The notes beneath the pieces were generated by a model. That model was not told where the DNA came from. It searched no databases and worked only from the letters and a program-made list of their open reading frames with translations. Below are positions 30,502-39,727 of a DNA stretch of 64,000 nucleotides, one piece after another. The stretch's first letter is position 1. Each line of letters begins with the position of its first letter. This DNA is from Nemertoderma westbladi (Eukaryota; Xenacoelomorpha; Nemertodermatida; Nemertodermatidae), in NCBI GenBank assembly GCA_032718475.1, contig JAUCBJ010007622.1, positions 59,675-123,674 of the forward strand. The letters are read 5' to 3'. The translations under genes were made by a program, and so were the position numbers.

Positions 30502-33500
30502 TTAAGAATGCTGTGCCGGCTTGTCAACAAAATTGCACCGCCACAACTCCCTATCACCCATGAAATTTGCTAGATCATCCGCATCTTTAAGGCCATTGTC
30601 CTTTAAGATGCGTCCCAAGAAAGTTATGGGCTGTCCACCATGCTTATTCACTCCATGAGGCTGCCAAAGTACAAGATTATGCACTGGCTGGTCCTCACGG
30701 CGAAAGTAATGTCCTGCAAAGCGGAGACGATTTTGTTCTATTTTGTTCTTTTGTCCTCCAGTGTTATATAGTGTCTGGTTGGAGATGTGTGCATTGTACT
30801 TGACACAATGAACCCGGCGTAACATTCTTGTGAATGTGCCATCCAGAGATTTGGTGTCCTCAGCAGTTAGAGCCCAGCATGGACTCCCATAGTGGAACTA
30901 CTGCTGCTCTAAATAATCGGACCTTAAGTTTCCGATTAATTCTCGGTGACTTCCAAATCCTGGAAAGCCTATTCAAGGCTGCCCATGCCTTTCCCTTACG
31001 TATTCGAAAGTCCTCACCTGACTTCCGGATCCATGATCCCAGGTAACAGAAGTCGTCCACATGCTCAAGCATACCATCCTTTGAGCTTATGCTCATCCGA
31101 TCAGAGACTTACTGAGAACTTTCAAAGTTAACTGTCAAAATGTTGGTCTTTCTGGAGTTAATAAAAAGACCAACACTAGAAGCAGCCTGTTCTAATGAGC
31201 TGAGGAGACGTTGGGCTCCCTCTAGTGATTCTGAGAGTACTCCTAAGTCACCAGCAAAGTCTAGATCAGTTAGGTACTTGGCAGGATTTCCTCAACTTCT
31301 GGAGCCAGTAGGTGGAGTTATTATCACCCCATCATCATTATGATGATCTCAGGACATAGCGTAGAACATAGTCAACCACAATTATGAACAAGAATGGTGC
31401 AAGTGTGTCTCCCTGGAGGACGCCCCAAAACACTTCGAATGGTTCTGTGTCACCATCAACAGTAGACATCGTATACTGATCTGATTGCTGCAATAATTTC
31501 ATCAAGAATCCCATATAATGAAAGTATGCTGAACATACGTGAGTGGGAGACTGAATCAAAGGCCTTGAAGAAGTCAACAAAGATAACAGCCAGATGCCTG
31601 TCTTTCTTTTTTGATAACTCTTCAATTATCCTTCTAAGTGCCAAAATGGGTTCCATGGTCCCACGACCTTTACGGAACCCATTCTGATTTCCACGGAGCA
31701 GTCTCTCAATGGGATCCCTAATGCGATTTAATAGAATTCTATTGTATAGCTTTGCAGCAATCGAGATCAATGAGATTCCCCGAAAAGAACCATAGAGTGT
31801 TAGGTTGCCCTTCTTTGAAACTGGCACCAACTTATTTGGATATATCTTTTTACAAAATACAGCAGAACACAGTAGAACACAGCAGAACACAATAGAATAG
31901 AAGGCGGAACATAGGCGAACACAGCTGTAATTAAAATCTACACCAAAAAATAACACACTTGGGAAAGTACCGGATTTAATCATACAACTGTAAGATGTCA
32001 ATTACATATTTAAATTAAATGGCGGTTTTCCATATCCTCCAAAATTAATTACTTCTCATTATCCTGTAACCATGGAGAGTTGGTTAGTTCTACAGCAGTA
32101 CAGTACCGGTAGCTGAGTAGGCCTACATCAGTACATTGGTAATATACTCTACACTGTGCCCGGTAATTGCCGGTAAATGCCTACATCTGTCTGCCTGTAC
32201 AATGTACAGTCTGTCAGTCTGTACATGTCTCTACCAGCACTAGGCCTACTGCAGTACTGGAACAGGCTGACAGGCAGACTGCTGGACTAGTAACAGGTAC
32301 AGGCCTAACCGAACAGCTGATCGGGCAACTCTGATCAGGTAATTTATTTTGGAGGATATGGAAAACCGCCATTTAATTTAAATATGTAATTGACATCTTA
32401 CAGCTGTATGATTAAGTCCCGTACTTTCCCAAGTATGTAATTTTTTGGTGTAGATTTTAATTTCAGCTGTGTTCGCCTATGTTCCGCCTGTATTCTATTG
32501 TGTTCTGCTGTGTTCTACTGTGTTCTGCTGTGTTCTGTAAAAAGAACTATCCAACTTATTTGTTTTCATTTCTTGTGGGACTCTTGTTGTTTGGTACATG
32601 TCTACTATGATGGAATAGCTGAGCTTTAAACACTCAGGTATTTTAAAGACCTCAGGGGAAACACCATCTACTCCACTGGCACGATTGGTCTTAATGCTTT
32701 TTGCAGCAGCCTTCACTTCTGCAAAGGATATATCGCCAATGGGAATATCTAGGGAGCACAGACTCAGACACTTTTACTTCTATAAAGTTATCAGTATATA
32801 TATAGTATGTATATATATATCAGTATATATGAAGTTATCTATAAAGTGATTCAGCCTTAACCTTGGTGGTTGGTTGGCTTTTCCGCCCAGTAAGCAAGTT
32901 GATCGATTTCCATGCCTGGGATGATTGCCTGCTGCCGTCGGCATCATTGATAGCATCAACCTGTTGGTTTATTAGCTCCTGTAGATTAACAGAGTACTGC
33001 CTGTTCAGGGACCTAGATGCAGCCTTAACTGCATTCTTGGCCGCTGTAGTCTGTTTGAGTCGGGACTCTTTCTGCGCCTTATATAGGTCATTTCGGCCCT
33101 TCTGGATTTTGTTGCCAGTCCAGGGGGCCCTTTTTCTGTTTCGAGGGTATACAGTAACTTTTTCTGCAGCTGCTAACTTAACTGCTTCTGTGAAGGCAGT
33201 ATAGCCCTCGCAGTGATCTGCCGCCTCAGAGGCAAGAACCTCATATCTTTTGCTCAGCTGTAGTGTGAAGCTGGATCTCACACTTGGCTGTTGCAACAGA
33301 GAGGACCAGTCATGCCGCGGCAAGGCAGATTTCGTTGTTCTGCTAGCACGCAGACTAAGTCTTACCTTGGCCACAATAAGGCGGTGATCACTGGAGAAGG
33401 GTCGAAGTGTAAATGCATTACAGTCTTGAATAGAGCTCCTGTACTTCCTACGAAACAGAATATGGTCTATCTGGGACTTGTGACCACTGGTTCCACTATG

Positions 33501-33731
33501 AGTCCATAGCTTTCCAGTTCGCTTCTTGAACTGGGTTCCAGCCGAGAACAATCCATTTCCAGAGATAAAATCATGAAGATGGACGGAATTTCGGTTGACA
33601 CTATTGCTATAGACCCAGGGCGATGTAGGTGATTGATGCAGACTTGCATTAAAGTCTCCCAGGAATGTTAAGAATGCATGCTGATGCACTCCATCAGTAG
33701 CTGCTTGTAGATTGTGAGTAGTAGGGTCTTG
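30502..33731 (-). pseudogene. RTE-type LINE remnant, interrupted by a MITE
   Basis: Read on the minus strand, the AP endonuclease end comes first (LGDFNAS, QIDHILFRRK, SSDHRLI; 33731-32835). Next comes the RT N-terminal part (NRASGVDGVSPEVFK; 32716-32562). After the inserted MITE come the fingers and palm (RGISLISIAAKLYNRILL and IFVDFFKAFDSVSH; 31837-31456), GVLQGDTLAPFLF, and a catalytic box near 31251 that reads FAGD where FADD is expected. The C-terminal Rrl.faGH.fRr domain ends at 30502. Frameshifts and the lost catalytic Asp show it is inactive. The motif set resembles the RTE clade. The 5' end stops exactly where the palindromic repeat at 33732 begins. Confidence 0.85.
31838..32552. mobile_element. 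715-bp MITE with TIRs of about 210 bp and 9-bp target duplication (MULE-like)
   Basis: The sequence aacttattt flanks it at 31829-31837 and 32553-32561. The termini read GGATAtatcttttta and its near-inverse ...taaaaagaacTATCC. The arms (31838-about 32050 and about 32340-32552) are near-perfect inverted repeats containing gaacacag..cagaacac motifs. Long TIRs with a 9-bp duplication are typical of Mutator-like elements. The 290-bp centre has no ORF, so it is non-autonomous. It lies within the RTE reading frame. Confidence 0.85.
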
Positions 33732-34027
33732 GCCGGCTCTGTGACACTTGGACCTAACTGACACCCATTGGGTGTCATATGACACCCAATTATCACCGTA
33801 TGGGTGTCACTGGGTGTCATTGGCGCCAGACTGTCTGGGTGACACCTCCCAATTAGGCTAATTAGACCCTAATTGACAGGTGTCATCAATTAATTAGTAC
33901 AATTAAACCCTAACAGGTGTCATATGACTCCTAATTAGGGTTTAATTGATTATCCTAATTAATCAGACTGATTAGCGCCCTGACACACAATGGGTCATCA
34001 GTTAGGTCCAAGTGTCACAGAGCCGGC
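33732..34027. repeat. Imperfect 296-bp palindrome with gccggctctgtgacac ends
   Basis: The outer arms (33732-33767 and 33991-34027) are almost exact inverted copies: gccggctctgtgacacttgg pairs with ccaagtgtcacagagccggc. Inside are nested inverted motifs (gacaccca/tgggtgtc and attaggg/ccctaat). The right half from about 33903 recurs at 49770-49925 beside element C copy B, so the palindrome may be the tip of that element's terminal repeat. It could alternatively be a separate MITE. Confidence 0.75.
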
Positions 34028-34707
34028 TCAAGAGGGTGTCATAAGTGACACCGCAGCTCTTTAATTCATTAATACTTATTTATTTGTACCTAATTTTAAT
34101 TAATTATTTGCATTTTATTTTATTCGTATTTAATTCTAAATTAATTATTCATTTGTACTTTATGGGTATACAGCTCCCTTATTGGTAACTAATTACTCTT
34201 ATCTATATCCAGACAGCTTTATCGTTGACCTTTGACCTTTGACCCCCCAATTAGCTTTAACCAAGCAACAGCATATTAATGATAGTTGTATCCAAGCGCC
34301 CCTGCCCCCACCCCGTGACAGCTCTGATTACTAATTACTCTTACCTATATCCAACCGCCTGCAGTTCCATAGTCTGCCGCTAGAGGGCGTATTATCTGAA
34401 AATTAACATCTTCTCTAACTTTGTTATTTTCAATTTAACTATTTATTTGTACCTAATTTTAATTAATTATTTGTATTCTATTTGACTTTATTTATTCATT
34501 TGTACTTTATTTTAAATTAATTAATTGTATTACTTTTATTTTATACATTGATTTCTATTTTTAGATTAATTAGTTTTTATATTACCAATGAGATCACTAT
34601 GACATAATGTCTATTTTTAGCTCTATGGTTTATAGATCCCTTATCGTTAACTTTATAATCTTTCCTCTCGCGGCCCCTTTGTCTTCGTTATTCAATGGCG
34701 CCACTCT
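33903..34707. repeat. Terminal repeat of element C, copy A (left)
   Basis: The distal part (33903-34549) is an AT-rich segment homologous to 49770-50110, with a private insertion of about 280 bp near 34150-34430. The proximal 158 bp (34550-34707) is an inverted copy of 35840-35996. No gene lies in the AT-rich part. Confidence 0.7.
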
Positions 34708-35577
34708 CGCTAAATTGCGCTCGTTCCGAATATTTGTAACAAACCCAAAAGTGCAATAGTCAAAAGCAACCCAATTGCCCGGTTTTAGGACAAGGTGAGT
34801 AGTAGGATTAATAAAAGGGCGACAGATGTTTACATATTGTTGAAATAAATTGGCGCAGGCGACGGAAAATGTGATCGATGAACTGTTTACCGTGTCTTCC
34901 AGCTTTATTAACTCGAGTGGTTTCACTGGGTTAATACTTCCATAGGTGCCAACTCTATAATTGAATCCAAAGTAATAGGAGACTTTATTGGCGAAAAAGC
35001 ATGTGAGCTCATTCAATTTCTCGCCGAAAGCGAGAACATCCTTGTCGAAAAGTTTAAAGAAACGAGTCTCCTCTTCCTCGGTCGGAGTCGACGAGTTCCA
35101 GATGAGAAGAAGAATCGAGTTTGCGATACTATGAAAATCAAATAAGCGATCATCGGAGAAGAAGGAGGTTACGAGAGTGGTTAAACCCAGTAGACGATTT
35201 GCCACATCTTGGTTGATGTTTTCTCGAATAAAATCGACTATACTAGTTGGAATCGTAAACGTCTCGGGCGAAGTAGTTAGATTGAACGTGATTTTGTTGT
35301 CCCTTTTTAAAAGTTTGAAACTGTGGTTGGAGGAATGAAGTTTATTATCGTCGAGGGTTTGATATTGTCCATCGTGAAGTTCGTAGCAGGCGCGGAAAAT
35401 AAAGTGCGCGTAGTTTGCCGGAATCGGGATGGGTTGGTTTAAGGTTGTATTTATCGTTAACGGGAAGAGTTTGTTCGCCGGATCGAAATATAGACCAAAC
35501 GAGTTGTCTTGTAGCATAAACTGATTTTCGTTGCAAACCAGATCGTTGCTTGAATAGCTGATTTCTGAATGTGCCAT
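34630..35577 (-). CDS. Element C protein, copy A (315 aa, unknown family)
   Basis: ATG at 35577 on the minus strand. I do not recognise the family. The protein looks globular and is rich in F, N and L (AHFIFRACYELHDGQ, LVTSFFSDDRLFDF, FFANKVSYYFGFNY). It has no signal peptide or transmembrane helix. It differs from copy B (50531-51526) at only 8 positions over about 288 residues, then diverges after IRNERNLA: here the last 25 or so residues are read from the inverted terminal repeat (NNEDKGAARGKII...), so this C-terminus is probably not original. Two well-preserved copies suggest recent activity. Confidence 0.75.
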   Translation of the reverse strand: MAHSEISYSSNDLVCNENQFMLQDNSFGLYFDPANKLFPLTINTTLNQPIPIPANYAHFIFRACYELHDGQYQTLDDNKLHSSNHSFKLLKRDNKITFNLTTSPETFTIPTSIVDFIRENINQDVANRLLGLTTLVTSFFSDDRLFDFHSIANSILLLIWNSSTPTEEEETRFFKLFDKDVLAFGEKLNELTCFFANKVSYYFGFNYRVGTYGSINPVKPLELIKLEDTVNSSSITFSVACANLFQQYVNICRPFINPTTHLVLKPGNWVAFDYCTFGFVTNIRNERNLARVAPLNNEDKGAARGKIIKLTIRDL

Positions 35578-35689
35578 CGTGATTGTGTACCGGTAACTCG
35601 TTTAGGAAATAAAAATAAATAAATACTTTTACGAAAATAATTAAAACTTTTCAGGAAAACAAAGAGACAATGATTGGGAATGTGGTGAA

Positions 35690-35840
35690 CGGGGGCTATT
35701 ATAGAGGGGGCTAGAATGGGTTAGCCAATCAGGGAACAGGAGGGAGAAAAGACTGTATAATTAAACCAATCAGAGAGCAGCTTTGATGACGTCACATCAG
35801 GCGAGATAATGATTGCCCAATGTTATTCAATGGTAGACAG
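35690..35840 (-). promoter_or_regulatory. Promoter of element C protein, copy A
   Basis: Reading toward the ORF (minus strand) there is a perfect palindromic CRE, TGACGTCA (35787-35794), inverted CCAAT boxes (attgg on the coding strand; ccaat at 35765-35769 and 35728-35732 on plus) and a TATA-like ctattataga (35696-35705) about 120 bp before the ATG. The same sites in the same order occur in copy B. The protein factors are inferred from consensus only. Confidence 0.6.
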
Positions 35841-35996
35841 AGTGGCGCCATTGAATAACGAAGACAAAGGGGCCGCGAGAGGAAAGATTATAAAGTTAAC
35901 GATAAGGGATCTATAAACCATAGAGCTAAAAATAGACATTATGTCATAGTGATCTCATTGGTAATATAAAAACTAATTAATCTAAAAATAGAAATC

Positions 35997-36287
35997 TAAG
36001 GCTAACATTCATATGCTATATCCCATAGTTATTACCGATATTTAATTACTACTGGCTCCTAACGACTTATCACTGGGGAGCCCTTTAATTAAAGCCGCCG
36101 CTCGTTGAAACTGTTGCGTTGCTCCCTCTGCGCTGATGCTATATAAACCGAGATGGGACCTTCATTCCTGATCAGTTTTGAGCTCGAATAATTTTACATG
36201 ATTTATTTCACAAGACGCTAATTTTAAACTTTACATTTCATTTTAAACTTTTGCGTTTACAATTTGTCAATTTGGCTATTCATCATC
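35997..36287 (+). promoter_or_regulatory. TATA/initiator promoter-like region upstream of a LINE 5' fragment
   Basis: TATATAAA (36140-36147) is followed 31 bp later by TCAGTT (from about 36172), matching TATA-initiator spacing. It precedes the ATG at 36288. The rest is unremarkable. Confidence 0.5.
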
Positions 36288-36530
36288 ATGGATTCCACCA
36301 CCAGCACCCAGCTAGCCGCCTCCGTAACACCGGTCTCCATCACAGCTACACCCGTCACCACCATATCCAACGCTACCAACACAACCGCAACCAGAAGCGT
36401 CGGTACACAGACCATGGAGAGCAGGTCGGAAGCGGTCACTCCCTATGTCCGTTATATGAGGGATGATGTCGCAAGTTTTCCATACCAAAGGATGGACAGC
36501 AAGGTGGCTCAACCTAGAGACCATCTTTAA
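36288..36530 (+). pseudogene. Thr/Ser-rich ORF start fused to LINE debris
   Basis: The ATG at 36288 lies downstream of the TATA-initiator pair and opens a Thr/Ser/Ala-rich frame (DSTTSTQLAASVTPVSITATP...). Around 36460 the DNA changes to the RT C-terminal sequence of the LINE family at 12595-13765, and this frame soon stops. It is best explained as the N-terminus of a first LINE ORF joined to the 3' part of the same element by a large internal deletion, but no second copy is available to prove that. Confidence 0.45.
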
Positions 36531-36750
36531 GATGTGGAACACACTCGCCGTCCCTGTCATAATCTACAGATTAACTCTGACTATTGGATCCCTACGCCGA
36601 AAGGATATCGACAAACTCGACGCCTACCACCGCAAGGTGCAACGTGGCCTCTTACTTCTTGGGAACTATTTGGAGAATAATACACTCTATCTACTCTCAG
36701 GGACCCCACCATTACCCAGTGAAAAATGTATATGCGGGTCACATGCGTTG
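36463..36750 (+). pseudogene. LINE reverse transcriptase C-terminal fragment
   Basis: FHTKGWTARWL, LAVPVIIY, DAYHRKVQRGLLLLGNYLENNTLY match the order of the minus-strand LINE at 12595-13383. The fragment covers only the region after the catalytic core. It is a dead relic. Confidence 0.75.
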
Positions 36751-36774
36751 CGCAATAGAAGGATGGGAACCCAC

Positions 36775-36968
36775 AGTTATCGTAAAGTAGGGCTTTCCAA
36801 GTGTTAGAGAAGTGTGAAAAACATGCGTAATCGCACTTCTTTATTACAAATGTGTAGGAACTGGGTATTCCGCAGTTATCTTAAAGTGGGGCTTTCCAAG
36901 TGTCCGAGAAGTGTGAAAAACATGGGTAATCACACTTCTGTATTACAAATGTGTAGGAACTGGGTATT
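36775..36968 (+). repeat. Two tandem copies of an approximately 110-bp segment
   Basis: Segments beginning cagttatc.taaagt.gggctttccaagtg recur near 36775 and 36882, each ending with tattacaaatgtgtaggaactgggtatt. There are a few substitutions and no coding function. Confidence 0.8.
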
Positions 36969-37739
36969 TATTATAGTGATCAGGGGTGTGCATCCAAGTG
37001 TGTCAGAAGGGTGATGATGTGTGCAAATCCAGTGATTATCTACCTTATGGCCTAACTGCCTAATGCTGTAATGTAGTTAGGTTAAAGACTGTTACCTCAA
37101 AACATTGTACCTAGCACACAATGCTGCAATGACAGAATGAGGCTAATTTGATTTTCTGTCATGTCATAGCCATACTGACATAGGCAGATAGGCTTAAGGT
37201 ACCGTTGACCGTGTCTACATAAACTGATAAACCCAGACTGCCAGATATTTAAAATATTGAAATAGGCCTATCTGCCTATTACTGTATTAGCTCACAGCAG
37301 CACAGGGCACAGGGTTTCAGGTTTGTCCAGTGTCAGGTCAGTCAGTCAGTGCTGCAGTGTGTATCTCTACTGCTCAGCTGCTCTACTGCTCTATGTCTCT
37401 GTCTTTCTGTCCTGTCAGGTCTGTTCCGCATCTGGCATCTGGTCAGATGTGCCCCAGTCTGCAGTCAGCCAGTGAGTACGGTACGGCAGTCAGGCAGTAC
37501 CAGAGTACATCAACAGCCAGACAGCAGTCCGGCGGTACCCTGGTTGACCTGGTACCGGTCTGCCGGTAGGCCTCCCGATGCCCGCTGTACAGCTGTACGG
37601 TACCGTGGGTGGTGGGCTGGGCAGTGCTGTGCCCTCCAGCCCTCATATCTGCTGATCTGCCTTTCACCCTATGGCTGTATGGTAGACCTACTGGTTGCCG
37701 GTCTGCCAGTAGGCCTATAGCAGTATACATGGTATAGCA
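36969..37739. other. Intergenic, no gene supported
   Basis: The sequence has low-complexity cag/gtc-type words and several taggccta motifs. Open frames here are compositional and overlap on both strands. Nothing functional is seen. Confidence 0.6.
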
Positions 37740-38096
37740 CAGTTAGGAACACTGGTCACTTTCTGGCTGGAGATCAGCCAAAAATTGTCCACATATTTAC
37801 AGCCAGAAAGTGTCCGTGCAGCCACTATTTGTCCTTCAACAGGCTGCGATTATATTTCCGGACATATTTTGGCTGTACCTCCACCTGTCCACTAGTACAG
37901 TAGTACTCAAAGCAGAAGCTGGGCACATAATGCTGTAATGTGACAATTTTTATTTTTAATAGGCCTATTAATGATAGTTATCCCAACGATGAGGTTCTAA
38001 TTCTCAAATTAATTTAATTTATACAGAATTTTATGGCGATTCTAATGCTGTAATGGCATAATTTTTAGAACGCCAATGTTAAAATTTCACTTTGCT
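37740..38096 (+). mobile_element. 5' part of a CAGTTAGGAACACTGGTCAC MITE
   Basis: This is a partial copy of the 38201-38687 element, starting with the same terminus and sharing the order of internal motifs (ctttctggctgga, ccggacatattttggctgtac, tatggcgattctaat). It lacks the 3' end. Confidence 0.8.
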
Positions 38097-38200
38097 TTTG
38101 CTTTGCTTGCTTTGCTTGCACTAGCAGTATAGGCCTAGCAGGCTAGGGAAAAACAATACCATATGCCATACAGCCATACGTTTTCAAACTGTCAAAAGCT

Positions 38201-38687
38201 CAGTTAGGAACACTGGTCACTTTCTGGCTGGAGCTCAGCCAAAAATTGTCCACATATTTACAGCCAGGAAGTGTCCGTACAGCCACTATTCTGCTATTTG
38301 TCCTTCAACAGGCTGACAGGACAGGCTGCGATTATATTTCCGGACATATTTTGGCTGTACATCCACTAGTACTCAAAGCAGAAGCTTGGCGTTGGCACAT
38401 ACAGACATAATGCAGTAATGTGACAATTTTTATTTTTAATTTTAATGATAGTTATCCCGATGATGAGATTCTAATTCTCAAATTAATTTATACAGAATTT
38501 TATGGCGATTCTAATGGCATATCGGTACTTTTTAGAATGCCAATGTTAAAATTTCACTGCCGGTTTTCAAATGAAATTTAGCATTGTTTTCTATGGAGAA
38601 ATTTCACTCTGAAAGCGTTTTCCGCGGACACATTCTGCAGTTCTCGCTGTAAATTGATGGACAAATTGTGACCAGTGTTCCTGACTG
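38201..38687 (+). mobile_element. 487-bp MITE with CAGTTAGGAACACTGGTCAC inverted ends
   Basis: The left end cagttaggaacactggtcac and the right end gtgaccagtgttcctgactg are inverted copies with one or two mismatches. There is no ORF. The CAG..CTG ends would fit several cut-and-paste families. No target duplication was detected, so the family is open. Confidence 0.75.
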
Positions 38688-39727
38688 AAGTTAGGCCAGT
38701 TAGGTTGAATACCATGAAATATGGGGTTCTTATTTCTGTATTTACTCACCTTTACAATTTTGAAAGTGTTGAACTCAATCAGTCAATTAAAAAATGTAAA
38801 GAAACACTCATTCATTGTCTTTGAAATGCGGTCTGTCTAAACACCCAAAATCACACAAAAAATTATAATTTTATTTTATCTAATCGTTTATTGTTTTGGT
38901 TCCTTCTGGCTACCACTGTGTGGCTTCGCGTTTTTGAGGCAACTTTGAAATCGTCTGACAACTTTCTGATTAATAGTTTATTCATTTAGTAATAAAAATA
39001 TTGAAGTTCAGGCATCGTTTATTTAGAATCACATACAATTAACATTGAACTGATAATCAGATCAACTGTAGACACCACTTCAAATAATGTACTTGCCTTA
39101 AAAATTTCCGACCCTTGCCACACCGATTGGTTGAATTAGCATGGAATGACCCTTTGGGCAAAGTTGCCCCATCCACCATCCGGCCAAAGTCAAAAGTACA
39201 GAAGTAGCCCCATTCAGTCAGTTAGTCAGGGAGAAGATATATTTTCAACTGACTGACTGAGTTGAAATTTCAACTTAATTTTTAAAATTCAACTTTTTAT
39301 TAAAATTCAACTTTTGGAGTAGGTACCGGTAGGGTTTTAAATTCAACTTTTTTAAAAATTCAACTTTTTGAGTAGGGTTTGAAATACCTACGAATTAGGC
39401 CTACCCCAAAATAGTAACAAAATACCACAAAAAGGCTAAACTATTACCGGTACCGCGGTACCGATTGAAAATAACAACTAGTTGTGGTAAATTGCGCTAA
39501 GTTGCGGTAAATTGCAGTTTTTAGTACGACCATTGAAATTTGAACTTCTCCCCGACTGTACAGTACCGGTATTATAGGGATTAAGGTACATCAGGATATG
39601 CATATTTATTGAGTTTTTTTAAGTATAACCCATTTATTGAGTTACTGCCTACCGGTACGAGCTTGTCACTTCTGCACTTACAAGATGGTAACTATGAACG
39701 ACTCCCATCTGGCTGTGTAGTGCCAGG
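38688..39727. other. Intergenic, probable 5' flank of the CACTA element
   Basis: This is AT-rich sequence with a cluster of aaattcaacttt repeats at 39250-39370 and accggtacc words. I could not place the terminal inverted repeat of the transposon that carries the next gene. Confidence 0.5.

Larger units (their letters stand above)
34550..35996 (-). mobile_element. Element C, copy A: inverted-repeat-flanked single-gene element
   Basis: About 157-bp inverted repeats (34550-34707 and 35840-35996) enclose one minus-strand ORF with its own promoter. A second copy lies at 49770-51526. No target duplication was found, and the right repeat ends abruptly at 35996. This copy is therefore probably a truncated or internally deleted derivative of a larger element. 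Superfamily unknown. Confidence 0.7.

Noticed and set aside
30292-30573. Plus-strand ORF of 93 codons with a Pro run and hydrophobic stretch
   Set aside because: The Pro run is the poly-C tract and the rest is antisense to the RTE LINE 3' end.
37330-37730. ORFs of about 80-120 codons on both strands
   Set aside because: Low-complexity ctg/cag-rich sequence open on both strands, without domains or homology to neighbours.
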